Source of the DNA: Elymus sibiricus
Lineage: Eukaryota > Streptophyta > Magnoliopsida > Poales > Poaceae
Direction: 5' to 3'
Length of the DNA stretch: 64,000 bases
Assembly: GCA_039707655.1 (NCBI GenBank)
Contig: CM077676.1
Span: 457,736,379-457,800,378 of the forward strand
The notes below the pieces were generated by a model. It searched no databases, was not told the DNA's origin, and saw only the letters and a list, made by a program, of their open reading frames with translations. This document shows positions 53,385 through 64,000 of the stretch, in pieces; position 1 is the first letter of the stretch, and each line of letters begins with the position of its first letter. A program made the translations under genes and the position numbers.

Positions 53385-53612
53385 GCTCATGTGCTTCACT
53401 TAAATTATTTGAGCTTTGGAATTGCTCTAGTGCTTCACTTATATCTTTTTGAGCACGGTGTGCTTTGTTAGTTTTGAAGAAATGCTCTCATGCTTCACTT
53501 AGATTTATTTGAGAGTTACTGAAATTTTGAAGAAAATCTCTCTTGCTTCACTTATACTTGTTTGAGAGATAGAAATTTTATGCTCATGTTCTTCACTTAG
53601 ATTTGTTGGAGC
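53385..53612 (+). ncRNA. Array of five TGCTTCACTTA-loop hairpins (element 2)
   Basis: Stems: GCTCA (53385-53389)/TGAGC (53410-53414); TGCTC (53423-53427)/GAGCA (53451-53455); CTCTCA (53485-53490)/TGAGAG (53510-53515); ATCTCTC (53536-53542)/GAGAGAT (53564-53570); GCTC (53582-53585)/GAGC (53609-53612). All loops hold T(G/T)CTTCACTTA followed by a T-rich part. The stems change between units with base pairing kept, which argues for a folded RNA rather than a plain repeat. Confidence 0.55.
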
Positions 53613-54954
53613 TTACAAAAGAAACATGTTAAAATAGTTCCAAAGTGATATATATCCAAGAATGATATAGATAAAAACTTTCATGAAGATCATTGGACAA
53701 AATAAACTTGGTTCTTTGTAATGCTTTTGAGATATGGGAACGATAATATGTGATGCCATGTTAGTGGGTAATTATGCTTTAGTAAGAATATTCGTGTTAA
53801 GGTTTGTGATTCCCTATGCAAGCACATAAAAGTCAATAGTTATGCTTTGAAATTACATCCTCCTTGTGTGCATATTTTCGTTGTTAGTTTTGCTTGAGGC
53901 GTGGGTGTGATCTTTTCACTTTTTGGTTGGTCGCCTTCTCAATCCCATGCTAGCCTTCACTTGTACTAAGTAGAAATACTACTTGTGCATCCAAAATCCT
54001 TAAACCTAGTTTTGCCATATGAGTCCGCTATACCTACCTATATGCGGTATTTCTAAACCGTTCCAAGTAAATTTGCGTGTGCCATCTCTAAATTTTCAAA
54101 TAAACTTCTCTTTTGTGTGCCCGTACCGCTCGTGAGGCGGAAGGGGGTGCTCGTTATCTTCCCATGCTAAGTGTGTCATTCTCAAGATGAGTGTTCTCAC
54201 TTGTCATTGCACGAGAGAATGGTTGGTAATAGGGATGCCCGTCCCAAATTGCTAAAATGAAAAAAAAATTCCTTGGAAAGTGTTGGTTTGGACGGTACCC
54301 GTGGATTCGGCTAGCCGTGGAATGTGGTTGTATGGTCGAAAAAGGAATAACAAAAACTCTCTCGGAAAGGAACAATACCTTAATGAAGGGGAGTATTATT
54401 TTATTTTCTGTTGGGAACCACCTATGGTGTGCTTAGCATGGAAGATGATGAAACATTCTTAACCGTTTTCGTTGGCAGAAAAGCATACCTCTCAAAATAA
54501 TTTTTATCTCTCAATTTTTTCAAACAAAGAGCTCTGGCACATAAAGCAAATCAATGCTTCCCTCTGCGAAGGGCCTATCTATTTACTTTTATGCAATTTT
54601 TATTTTTCTTGAGTCTCCATCCTCTCTTATAAAGGCACCAATCAGGGGGCACTATGGTCATGCTTGTGCTTTGGGTTAGCTAACATACGGATATGTTATA
54701 TGAATGGATCAATGATTGAGCATGATGGGCTAGGGATAGCTTGCTTTAGCGTTGATATTTTGAAAGACATGATTGCTTGTTGATATGCTTGAGTATTTAT
54801 GTTTTCATGTCAAAACTAGATCATTGCTTTGAACCATATAAAAAGTCCATATGTCCATGCTATTAAAGAAAAAGATTGTGATGAACATGATAGGCAGCAT
54901 TCCACATCAAAAATTCTGTTTTTATCACTTTCCTACTCGAGGACGAGCAGGAGT
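53613..54954 (+). other. Non-coding 3' region of Athila-like element 2
   Basis: No ORF worth naming. It ends CTACTCGAGGACGAGCAGGAG before the polypurine tract, as in element 1. Confidence 0.55.
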
Positions 54955-54969
54955 TAAGCTTGGGGATGC
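54955..54969 (+). other. Polypurine tract of element 2
   Basis: AAGCTTGGGGATGC adjoining the TG of the 3' LTR, the same as at 15164-15178. Confidence 0.7.
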
Positions 54970-56514
54970 TGATACGTCTCCAACGTATCTATAATTTTTT
55001 ATTGTTCCATGCTGATATATGATCAATCTTGGATGTTTTACTATGAATTTACAGCAACATTATATAATTTTTTGGGACTAACCTATTGACATAGTGCCAA
55101 GTGCCAGTTGCTGTTTTCTGCCCTATTTTTGATTTACAGAAAATCCATATCAAACGGAGTCCAAACGAAGCGAAACTTTTTGTGGATTTTTTCTGGGCCA
55201 GAAGATAACCGAGGGTCCGAAGAAGTACCGGAGAGGCGGCCCGTGGTGGGCATCACCCACCAGGGCGCGCTAGGGGGCCCAGGCGCGCCCTGATGGGTGA
55301 TGGCCCCCTCGGTGCCCCTCTCCACCGCATCTTTGCTCAATAAAAACTCTAAAATCCCAGAAACCCTCGCGGAGTCGACGAAAAACAATTCCAGCCGCCG
55401 CAAGTTCCAGAACCACCAGATCCAATCTAGACACCATCTCGGAGGGGTTCATCATGTCCATTGGTGCCTCTCCGACGATGCGTGAGTAGTTCATTGTAGA
55501 CCTTCGGGTCCGTAGGCAGTAGCTAGATGGATTTCTCTCTCTCTCTTTGATCTTCAATACAATGGTCTCTCGGAGATCCATATGATGTAACACTTTTTGG
55601 CGGTGTGTTTGTTGGGATTCGATGAACTTTGAGTTTATGATCAGATCTATCTTTTTATATCCATGAAAGTGATTTGAGCTCTTTGATCTCTTATTTGCAT
55701 GATTTCTTATAGCCTTGTATTTCTTCTTCGAAACTTTGGTTTAGTTAGGCCAACTAGATTGATTTTTCTTGCCATGGGAAGAGGTGCTCGGTAGTGGGTT
55801 CGATCTCGCGGTGTTCTTTCCTAGTGACAGAAGGGGCAGCAAGACACGCGTTGATCGTTGCTACTAAGGAGAAAAAGATTGTGTCTATTCCTATATGAAT
55901 AGATCTGATCTGCATCATGTCATCGTTCTTATTGCATTACTCCGTTTTTCCATGAACTTAATACACTAGATGCATGCTGGATAGCGGTCGATGTGTGGAG
56001 TAATAGTAGTAGATGCAGGCAGGAGTCGGTCTACTAATTTTGGACGTGATGCCTATATATAGATCATTGCCTGGATATCGTCATGATTATTTGAGGTTCT
56101 ATCAATTGCCCAACAGTAAAAGTTTTCCCACCGGTTGCTATTTTTCTTGAGAGAAGCCACTAGTGAATCCTACGGCCCCAGGGGTCTCTTTTCCATCATA
56201 TTGCTTTCGATCTCTTTTGCTTTTGCTTTTGATCTAAGATTTTCAGATCTGAAACTTCAACCACTTTGCAACAATTTTCCATCGACATTTAACCTTTCAT
56301 CTCACCGTTAAGGGCTTGACAACCCCTTGATCGCGTTGGGGTGTGGAGATTTGTTTTCTTGTGTGCAGGTGCTGAACACGTGGTGTTGGTTGAATCTCCT
56401 TCTGGTTCGATAACCTTGGTTCTTTGTCGAGGGAAATACTTCTCCGCTTGCTACATCATCCCTTCTTCTTCAGGGAAGAAACCAACGCGAGCAAGGTGCT
56501 TCTAGGCGCCATCA
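54970..56514 (+). repeat. 3' LTR of Athila-like element 2
   Basis: 1545 bp, ending GGCGCCATCA. It is followed by the target duplication CCTTG and the rest of the SINE. Confidence 0.9.
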
Positions 56515-56952
56515 CCTTGTGTCTGTATTGTGTTCAAAAAATTAAGAAAAAAGTGCATCTTATTGCAACATACGTTTGCTCAATATATATTTTTCAACAC
56601 AGATTATTTTCACATTCATACAGAAAAGTCATCACTACAAGTTCCTTTGGATCTGTGAGTTATATATAGGTATCACTATCGATTCATAGGAAATAATGCA
56701 TCGTTGTGCGGTTTTAGAAAGAATTGAAGTCATACTCAAGTATCAATGCTAGTGCTTTTTAAAGAATTGGCAGTGATCAGGCTTGTGGAAAATACGTAGA
56801 ATCCTTTGACGTCCCGACCGCAGCCACATGTCCCAACCCCTAGTGTGCTATCTTGCCTGTCTCTAGCAGCGTGATTCTGTCTAAGCCAATACCTTTTCAG
56901 ATTTCTTCCCTAGTTATCTTGGCAGTAGCGTGATTTGCCTTGCCCATTAGCA

Positions 56953-58639
56953 ATGGCGCCATCGTGTTCTCTTTATCTTCTCGTGTCTCTTTTCGTTATC
57001 AAAGTTACCTTACGGCTTCCAGCTTCCACCAGAGCACAACCGCCCCCGCGGTGTCCGGACGGGTGGCATAGACGGCTCTCGATCCAGCTTCTCTGGGACC
57101 TCCCCACCTCTCTCGCTTCCCTCGCCGCCGCCGGACCACACTACCGGGCAAAGCCTGTGTGGCTGACGGCGGCGGCGGGGTTCCGGGCGATGGCTTCGAC
57201 TCAAGGCGCTCAAGGGCGCGCGAGGCGATCGGCGACTCAACAGCGATCTTCATGCAATGGCGGAAGGCTAGTGTGATTGCGCAAGGACATGCAGTGGCGG
57301 ATGGCTAGCGATCTGTGTGCATAGACATGCAACGGTGGATGCCTAGAGCGATATGCGACTGGCCGACATGGTGACTCCTTGACAACGGCCTGGGTAGAGA
57401 TGACCATCCATCCTCTAGCAGCCTGCGGTCAAGGTCGTGCAGGTTCGGAGCGAAGCTTCCTTCGGCGCACTGCTACTACGGCTGTCCAGTTAGTAGAGCA
57501 CGGCGGCACCGGTGATAAGGTACATCTGACTTCTTTGCTGCACTGCGTCCAAGGGCGACCCAAGACGCTCGCCGTTGTTGCCGTCGGCAGATCACAAGGC
57601 CAAAGGTGGTTTGGTCCGATCGATGCCAGGGGGCCTTTTCCGTCATGATCTTTGCGGCACCGTCCGGCCACTCGAGCGGCAGATTATGGTGGCCACTCAA
57701 GGGTCTTCATGAGAGTTTTTCTCTTCAGATCTGATGGCTGCTGCCAGCGGCTCGCACTGCCGAGGTTTCGTGGTGCAACCGGAAGGCTCCTTTGGGAGTT
57801 TCGGTGGCTGTCAATCTGGCCGGTTTGCATTCAGTGGTGAGATGAATCTATGGACGATGACTTGACGCAGAGGATATGGTTGTGCAATGGTGGTCGTGCC
57901 GACGTCACGTAAAGATTATGCCACACTTGTACCTGCTGGGATCGAGGAAACTGGTGGCGACATCATGATGGCTTCGATTTGGTGGTGCTTCTCGAGTACC
58001 CGGTCTCGAGTTCCGGGGTCAAAAACCTATGTCTGGCCTGAATTGGTTATACCTGGCGATGGCGATGTTTTTGCGTCGTTACCTTGATGAAGGCATTGAT
58101 CGGATGTGTTTGGACTTGTTCTCCATGGTGGAAACATGTGGTCTTTGTTGGTTGGATCCAATGATGGCGATGTTTGAGTGTCGTTTGCTTCCTGAAGGTG
58201 TTTCCGTTGAAGAAACTTTCTTGTTGTCCTTGTAGTGTCAAGAGATGGTTGGTTTGGATATGGTCGTTGATGTAGTTTATAGACCGTTGTTTTGATCGTT
58301 TCCGAGTATTTTTTTTATTTTTCGTTGCTTACGCATAGCTCTGGTCTTGTATGACTTTGCTCTTTGCATGCGTTTTTATTCTTTTGCGTGTGCGCGTTAG
58401 TGTTGATTGTGTGCATCCTGGTTAAGCAGAGGCCGGATGTTTTCTCATTGTGTTTCTATCCCCTTGATGCTTCACTCTTTTGTCTTAAATTCTTAGTTAC
58501 CTTACAGAAAGCAAAGGGGGCCTTGAGAACCTTGCATGCATGCATGGCAATATGGCCTCCGCATGGCAGGGGCCGAGATAGATCCGCCTCGTGGCAAGAG
58601 CAACCAAGCCATGTGTTGATCGAGCCCATGTTGACATGA
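56953..58639 (+). pseudogene. Small putative secreted-protein gene, unit F, interrupted
   Basis: Same structure as unit E: 61 bases with the signal-peptide-like start, insertion, then 134 bases to TGA at 58637-58639. Total again 65 codons with one duplication copy counted. GGLGTL reads GALRTL here. Confidence 0.45.
57014..58494 (+). mobile_element. Retroelement insertion, unit F
   Basis: 1481 bp, the same insertion as in unit E, with the duplication AGTTACCTTAC perfect here (57003-57013 and 58495-58505). Confidence 0.65.
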
Positions 58640-58764
58640 TAAACAAGAGAAAGAATTACCACTACTACTCCTTTTATGCACTTGTAGGATACTGTTGCAC
58701 TGCAGTGTGTCGTTGGGTAGTGAAACCATGTCTGGGGCTATAGCTGCGGCCATGAGAACCAGCT

Positions 58765-59063
58765 GAGAGCATGGTTAATAGTATAGTCAACTGTTGGCTA
58801 TATGATGTTCCCATGTCATATATTGTCATGACTTACAGTCACTTATACAACAAGGTAAGCTATAAGCATGGCTATAAGGGTACTATTTTTTCACCTTCTC
58901 TCTATCTCTTTCTTCATATTTATTACATTTGCCTAGGAGTACACATATAGCAAAGCTCTTGCATGAGATTCCACTCCCACCATTTTCCATGTCTCTCTGC
59001 TCCATGTAGGCAAAAGTGCCATGTAAGCAGCTATAAGACCATTACTATACTTGCTCTGAGAGA
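58765..59063. mobile_element. MITE-like repeat, unit F
   Basis: Colinear with 47227-47520; start GAGAGCATGGTTAATAGTAT, end TATACTTGCTCTG. Confidence 0.55.
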
Positions 59064-59152
59064 ATCCAATGCACAAGGGTTTCTTCCTTTTTGCAGGTAT
59101 CCTGCCTGGTGACAGCGCCAGGGTCTTCTCGTAGCACGGCCGTTCAAGGCGC

Positions 59153-59368
59153 AGGGCTCGTGAGACGGCGGAGGCGCTGGCGGCGATCGTCAAGTCCGAG
59201 GAGGTGCCCTGGGGAAAGCGCACGCCAGGGGCTTGGAGGGCCGTGCTACCTCCTCGTGCCGTGCGACACATCATCGAGCGGGTTCTCACGCCCAGGATGG
59301 CATTGAAAGCGCGGGAGTGGGAGCTGTCGTGGAGCCAGGAAGGAGGGGCACGGTGCTACTCGGGCTAG
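59153..59368 (+). pseudogene. Unrecognised small ORF, unit F, start codon lost
   Basis: The full frame to TAG is open, with AGG in place of ATG as in unit E. Confidence 0.4.
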
Positions 59369-59469
59369 AACTCAAGTTCGGGTCGGGCAGAAGCAGGAGG
59401 AGAAGGAGCTGCTATTGGGCTGTCTTGCTAGGCCGCTACGGCGGAGCTAGCCGCAACTAAAGAAAAACT

Positions 59470-60246
59470 AAGAAAATGAATTCAAACAAAAATTTGAATT
59501 CAAACAACAAAACAACAATGCAACAGCATGAATGAAGCCATAGACACCTATTTTGAAAAAGGTTTAATTGCGTAACGAAATTTGAATACAAACATTAAAA
59601 GTGCTAACAGATTTTACTAACTGCGAAAACTTAGAAAATTAGTGTGTTACACCTCTCTAAACCATAGAATAAATATACTTTTTAATTTATTTTGAAACTC
59701 AAATATTTTTGTTACTGCACAATAATATTTATGATTTTATTTACTAATTAATATTAAATTATGAATATTTCTTATTTATTATAATATTTTTAACATATTC
59801 ATTATATGACTACACTCATTGAAATATGACACTCATTTAAGCATATGTAGATTCATCACACACAATCATATATGAGTGAACTATAGTCTAGATACACTGA
59901 ATAGATTGAATGCATGGCAAACAATATCAAAATGCCTTGCTTTATTCAACTGATACTAGCCTTTAATATTATGAGGCATACAAGATGCAGCAAGCCACTC
60001 ATCGAAAAAGAATAAAAAACATAATTCATTATTCCATTGTCAAATAGTACACTCATTGAAATATTTGTAGATTCATCACACTAATACATATATGAGTAAA
60101 CAATATAATTCAGGCATGCCCACATCGACTACATAGCAATATTAATGCATGGCGACCGATATCACACTCGCTCACTTTATTCAATCGATTCTAGCCTTTA
60201 ATAAGAAAGGCACAAAACATAAAGCCAGCCATGTAAGGCAGGCTAG
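59470..60246. repeat. AT-rich tail of unit F
   Basis: Colinear with 35150-35925 and 47935-48708. Confidence 0.5.
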
Positions 60247-60477
60247 CTAGCCAATGTATGGTGCAGGAGGAACAACCACAAATGTATTAGGAACCGGGCC
60301 GACGTTGTTGTAAATGATAACGCGTACTTGGTCTTGTGGAGGTGGGGATGGAGGCTCGCCTGGAGGGAGTACTCGGGCAATTCTGATATCAGGCCTCTCC
60401 CGAGAGATGATCTGAACTGCTGCATTTAGTTCAGAACCAATCAGACCCGGCCACGATTCAGGCACCGGACCAGGCAT
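60247..60477 (-). CDS. Potato type I (CI-2-like) serine protease inhibitor, unit F
   Basis: 76 residues, intact, subtype II and identical to unit E except RPD in place of RPN. It has the proline-rich loop LPPGEPPSPPPQDQV. Upstream, in the minus direction, come the acceptor TTAATTAACAG, the longest AAT microsatellite (60598-60651), a donor-like signal in ...AAAGGTTGGCATG, and a TATTTATA word near 60813. Confidence 0.75.
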   Translation of the reverse strand: MPGPVPESWPGLIGSELNAAVQIISRERPDIRIARVLPPGEPPSPPPQDQVRVIIYNNVGPVPNTFVVVPPAPYIG

Positions 60478-60597
60478 GTCTACCCTTATCACGACTCAGC
60501 CTAGCCTTCCTCCTTTTCGAAACTGTTAATTAATGACAAGCATCAATAATTGAGAAATACATAGCTAATCAAGAGAAACATGCATGGTGTTTTGTTT

Positions 60598-60598
60598 T

Positions 60599-60651
<53 letters not shown>
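60598..60651. repeat. AAT trinucleotide microsatellite, unit F
   Basis: About 17 units. Unit F also lacks roughly 70 bp of the following sequence present in D and E (the part with CTCTAAGCCTAGGAAGATG). Confidence 0.85.
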
Positions 60652-60652
<1 letters not shown>

Positions 60653-61214
60653 CTCTGGTATTAACAGATAAACGGATGGGAAATATTTAATGGAAAATGT
60701 ATGCAATAATAAAAAAATACATGCCAACCTTTCGGGAAGAAGAGGCTGCTACACCTAATAGAACCTTAGCTTTTCTCGTGGCGATGATCTTGTGATCAAG
60801 GTATGTCTGTGTATAAATACAAATGTATGAGTGCACTCCCATTTGCATAGCTTACGCCATGTCGATTATAACAATGCATGCATTTTGTTCACAGAAGCAT
60901 CAGCATATGCACTCCTTGTCGAAATTAATGATGTCGATGACAACAATGCATCCATTTGTCTTCATTAATTAAGAAACATCAGCATATCCACTACTTGTCG
61001 AGATTGACGATGTCAATGATAAGAATCCATGCATTTTAGTTGATTAATTAAGAAACATCAGCTATCCCTTTTCGTTGGGAGTAACGACGCCGATCACACA
61101 ATAATGCATGTATAAGCGTGTAAGTTAAAATAGCATGTATGTATTTGATCTTAGATGTACGTATGCAGAGCACCTCCACATAGAAACATGTGTGTTTAAA
61201 GTGCATCCTATTGC

Positions 61215-61524
61215 TGTGAACCAACCTGTGGTTGGATGGTTAGAGGGACAGTGGTATCCCCAGCCCATCAGGGTTCAAGTCCTGGTGTTCGCATTATTCC
61301 TGGATTTCTTTCAGGATTTCCGGCGATACGCTTTCAGTGGGTGTAGACGTACCCGTCGACGACGAGGCACCTACGGTGACTTCGTAAATCTCAAGATGAT
61401 ATGCCGGCTCAGTCTCTCGAAGGTGCTCATAGGGGTAGGGTGTGCGTGTGTGCGTTCATAGGGGTGAGCGTAGGCGCGTATATATGAGCCCTTGCGTCTG
61501 TATTGAGTTCAAAAAATAAAGAAA
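61215..61524 (+). mobile_element. Au-like SINE, complete, unit F
   Basis: 310 bp between AAAGTGCATCCTATTGC (61198-61214) and AAAGTGCATCTTATTGC (61525-61541). B-box GGTTCAAGTCC is near 61270. Confidence 0.85.
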
Positions 61525-61926
61525 AAAGTGCATCTTATTGCAACTACGTTTGCTCAATATATATTTTTCAACACAGATTATTGTCCCATTGATATAGAAA
61601 AGTCATCACTACAAGTTGCTTTGGATCTGCGAGTTATATATAGGTATCACTATCGATTCATAGGAAATAATGCATCGTTGTGCGTTTTTAGAAAGAATTG
61701 AAGTCATACTCAAGTATCAATGCTAGTGCTTTTTAAAGAATTGGCAGTGATCAGGCTTGTGGAAAATACGTAGAATCCTTTGACGTCCCGACCGCAGCCG
61801 CATGTCCCAACCCCTAGTGTGCTATCTTGCCTGTCTCTAGCAGCGTGATTCTGTCTAAGCCAATACCTTTTCAGATTTCTTCCCTAGTTATCTTGGCAGC
61901 AGCGTGATTTGCCTTGCCCATTAGCA

Positions 61927-63620
61927 ATGGCGCCATCGTGTTCTTTGTATCTTCTCGTGTCTCTTTTTGTTATCAAAGTTACCTTACGGCTTCCAGCTTC
62001 CACCAGAGCGCAACCGCCCCCGCGGTGTCCGGACGGGCGGCATAGACGGCTCTCGATCCAGCTTCTCTGGGACCTCCCCACCTCTCTCGCTTCCCTCGCC
62101 GCCGCCGGACCACACTGCCGGGCAAAGCCTGTGTGGCTGACGGCGGCGGCGGGGTTCCGGGCGATGGCTTCGACTCAAGGCGCTCAAGGGCGCGCGAGGC
62201 GATCGGCGACTCAACAGCGATCTTCATGCAATGGCGGAAGGCTAGTGTGATTGCGCAAGGACATGCAGTGGCGGATGGCTAGCGATCTGTGTGCATAGAC
62301 ATGCAACGGTGGATGCCTAGAGCGATATGCGACTGGCCGACATGGTGACTCCTTGGCAACGGCCTGGGTAGAGATGACCATCCATCCTCTAGCAGCCTGT
62401 GGTCAAGGTCGTGCAGGTTCGGAGCGAAGCTTCCTTCGGCGCACTGCTACTACGGCTGTCCAGTTAGTAGAGCACGGTGGCACCGGTGATAAGGTACATC
62501 TGCCTTCTTTGGTGCACTGCGTCCAAGGGCGACCCAAGACGCTCGCCGTTGTTGCCGTCGACAGATCACAAGGCCAAAGGTGGTTTGGTCCGATCGATGC
62601 CACGGGGCCTTTTCCGTCATGATCTTTGCGGCACCGTCCGGCCACTCGAGCGGCAGATTATGGTGGCCACTCAAGGGTCTTCATGAGAGTTTTTCTCTTC
62701 AGATCTGATGGCTGCTGCCAGCGGCTCGCACTGCCGAGGTTTCGTGGTGCAACCGGAAGGCTCCTTTGGGAGTTTCGGTGGCTGTCAATCTGGCCGGTTT
62801 GCATTCAGTGGTGAGATGAATCTATGGACGATGACTTGACGCAGAGGATATGGTTGTGCAATGGTGGTCGTGCCGACGTCACGTAAAGATTATGCCACAC
62901 TTGTACCAGCTGGGATCGCGGAAAGTGGTGGCGACATCATGATGGCTTCGATTTGGTGGTGCTTCTCGAGTACCCGGTCTCGAGTTCCGGGTTGAAAAAC
63001 CTAGGTCTGGCCTGAATTGGTTATACCTGGCGATGGCGATGTTTTTGCGTCGTTACCTTGATGAAGGCATTGCTCGGATGTGCTTGAACTTGTTCTTCAG
63101 GGTGAATACCTAGAGTGTGGCCTTTGTTGGTTGATTCCATTGACGGCGACGTTTGAGCGTCATTTCCTTCCCGAAGGCGTTGCTGTTGAAGAAACTTTCT
63201 TGTTGTCCTTGTAGTGTCAAGAGATGGTTGGTGTGGATATGGTCGTTGATGTAGTTTATAGACTGTTGTTTTGATCGTTTCCGAGTTTTTTTTTTCTTTT
63301 TCGTCGCTTAGTCATACTTCTGGTCTTGTATGACTTTGCTCTTTGCTGGCTTTTTTTTCTTTTGCGTGTGTGCGTTAGTGTTGGTTATGTGCATCCTGGT
63401 TATGCATAGGCCGGATGTATGCTCATTGTGTTTCTATCCCCTTGATGCTTCACTCCTTTGTCTAAAAATCAAAGCTACCTTACAGAAAGCAAAGGGGGCC
63501 TTGGGAACCTTGCATGCATGCATGGCAATATGGCCACCACATGGCAGGGGCCGAGATAGATCCGCCTCGTGGCAAGAGCAACCAAGCCAAGTGTTGATTG
63601 AGCCCATGTTGACAAGATAA
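61927..63620 (+). pseudogene. Small putative secreted-protein gene, unit G, interrupted
   Basis: As in units E and F, but the terminal TGA is AGA, so the frame would end one codon later at TAA 63618-63620. Confidence 0.45.
61988..63472 (+). mobile_element. Retroelement insertion, unit G
   Basis: 1485 bp at the identical position, with duplication AGTTACCTTAC (61977-61987) and AGCTACCTTAC (63473-63483). Confidence 0.65.
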
Positions 63621-63742
63621 ACAAGAGAAAGAATTACCACTACTACTACTTTTATGCACTTGTAGGATACTATTGCACTGCAGTGTGTCGTTGGGAAGTG
63701 AAACCATGTATGGGGCTATAGCTGCGGCCATGAGAACCAGCT

Positions 63743-64000
63743 GAGAGCATGGTTATTAGTATAGCCAACTGTTGGCTATATGATGTTGCCCTGTCATATA
63801 TAGTCATCACTCACAGTCACTTATACAACAAGGTAAGTTATAAGCATGGCTATAAGGGTACTATTTTTTTCACCTTCTCTCTATCTCTTTCTTCATATTT
63901 ATTACATTTGCCTAGGAGTACACATATAGCAAGGCTCTTGCATGAGATTTCACTCCCATCATTTTCCATGTCTCTCTGCTCCATGTAGGCAAAAGTGCCA
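63743..64000. mobile_element. MITE-like repeat, unit G, cut by window end
   Basis: Starts GAGAGCATGGTTATTAGTAT and is colinear with the copies in units E and F; the window ends inside it. Confidence 0.55.

Larger units (their letters stand above)
50034..56514 (+). mobile_element. Non-autonomous Athila-like LTR retrotransposon, element 2
   Basis: LTRs at 50034-51554 and 54970-56514 and a perfect 5-bp duplication CCTTG (50029-50033 and 56515-56519). It has the same primer site as element 1. Only 3.4 kb lies between the LTRs, with one ORF of 223 codons and no Gag, protease or Pol domain that I can recognise. By eye about 35 substitutions between LTRs (about 2.3%), plus a roughly 22-bp length difference near 55270. 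It shares the non-coding 3' architecture of element 1. Confidence 0.9.
45004..64000 (+). repeat. Tandem host units E, F and G of about 5 kb
   Basis: The spacing of the same start point (ATG of the secreted-protein gene) is 11538 bp from E to F, which is 5052 bp without the LTR element, and 4974 bp from F to G. Order within a unit: secreted-protein gene with retroelement, MITE, small ORF, AT-rich tail, inhibitor (minus), promoter, spacer, SINE. Units B-D at 34746-45003 are shortened forms of the same unit. Confidence 0.9.

Overview
The window is repeat-rich plant nuclear DNA, most likely from a Triticeae grass (wheat, barley, rye or a relative). The grounds are copies of a SINE that I recognise as Au SINE, BARE-1/Angela-type copia LTRs, CACTA elements with 'AGTCCCGGTT' subterminal repeats, Athila-like LTR elements starting TGATACGTCTCC, and intron-containing genes with GT/AG signals. 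There is no bacterial, viral or organellar gene content. Only two kinds of probable host gene are visible. One is a tandem family of potato-type-I (CI-2-like) protease inhibitors on the minus strand. The other is a small putative secreted protein broken by a retroelement insertion. Everything else is transposable elements and tandem-duplicated spacer.

Layout. 1-2710: right end of CACTA element 1, whose minus-strand transposase frame is open through the window edge. 2711-5516: a truncated copy of the host tandem unit with a dead inhibitor gene, then featureless sequence. 5517-34423: CACTA element 2, about 28.9 kb. It carries a decayed TNP2-like transposase gene, split by a non-autonomous Athila-like LTR element (8542-16766), and a decayed second gene (Transposase_24-like region plus Ulp1-like protease), split by a nearly new copia element (24355-33386). 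34424-64000: an array of host tandem units. Units B, C and D are shortened. Units E, F and G follow a repeat of about 5 kb: [broken secreted-protein gene with retroelement - MITE - small unrecognised ORF - AT-rich tail - inhibitor gene on minus strand - SINE]. A 3.0-kb Helitron sits in the SINE tail of unit D, and a second non-autonomous LTR element (50034-56514) sits in the SINE of unit E.

History read from the insertions. The SINE, the 1.48-kb retroelement and the MITE entered the ancestral unit before it was duplicated, because the copies share the same insertion points. The Helitron, the LTR elements and CACTA-2 came later. The two Athila-like elements have LTR pairs differing by roughly 2.3-2.4% (counted by eye), or about 0.9 million years at 1.3e-8 per site per year. 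The copia LTRs show one visible difference in 1861 bp, or about 20 thousand years.

Most interesting signals. (1) The two Athila-like elements have unrelated short ORFs but share a structured non-coding 3' half. It contains arrays of consecutive hairpins with a constant TGCTTCACTTA-type loop and differing but always complementary stems, two GGGGATGCC hairpins that repeat the polypurine-tract sequence, and a post-ORF hairpin block. (2) The inhibitor family has an almost all-proline reactive-site loop. (3) The second CACTA gene has at least ten in-frame stops, and its own internal promoter made of terminal-type repeats.
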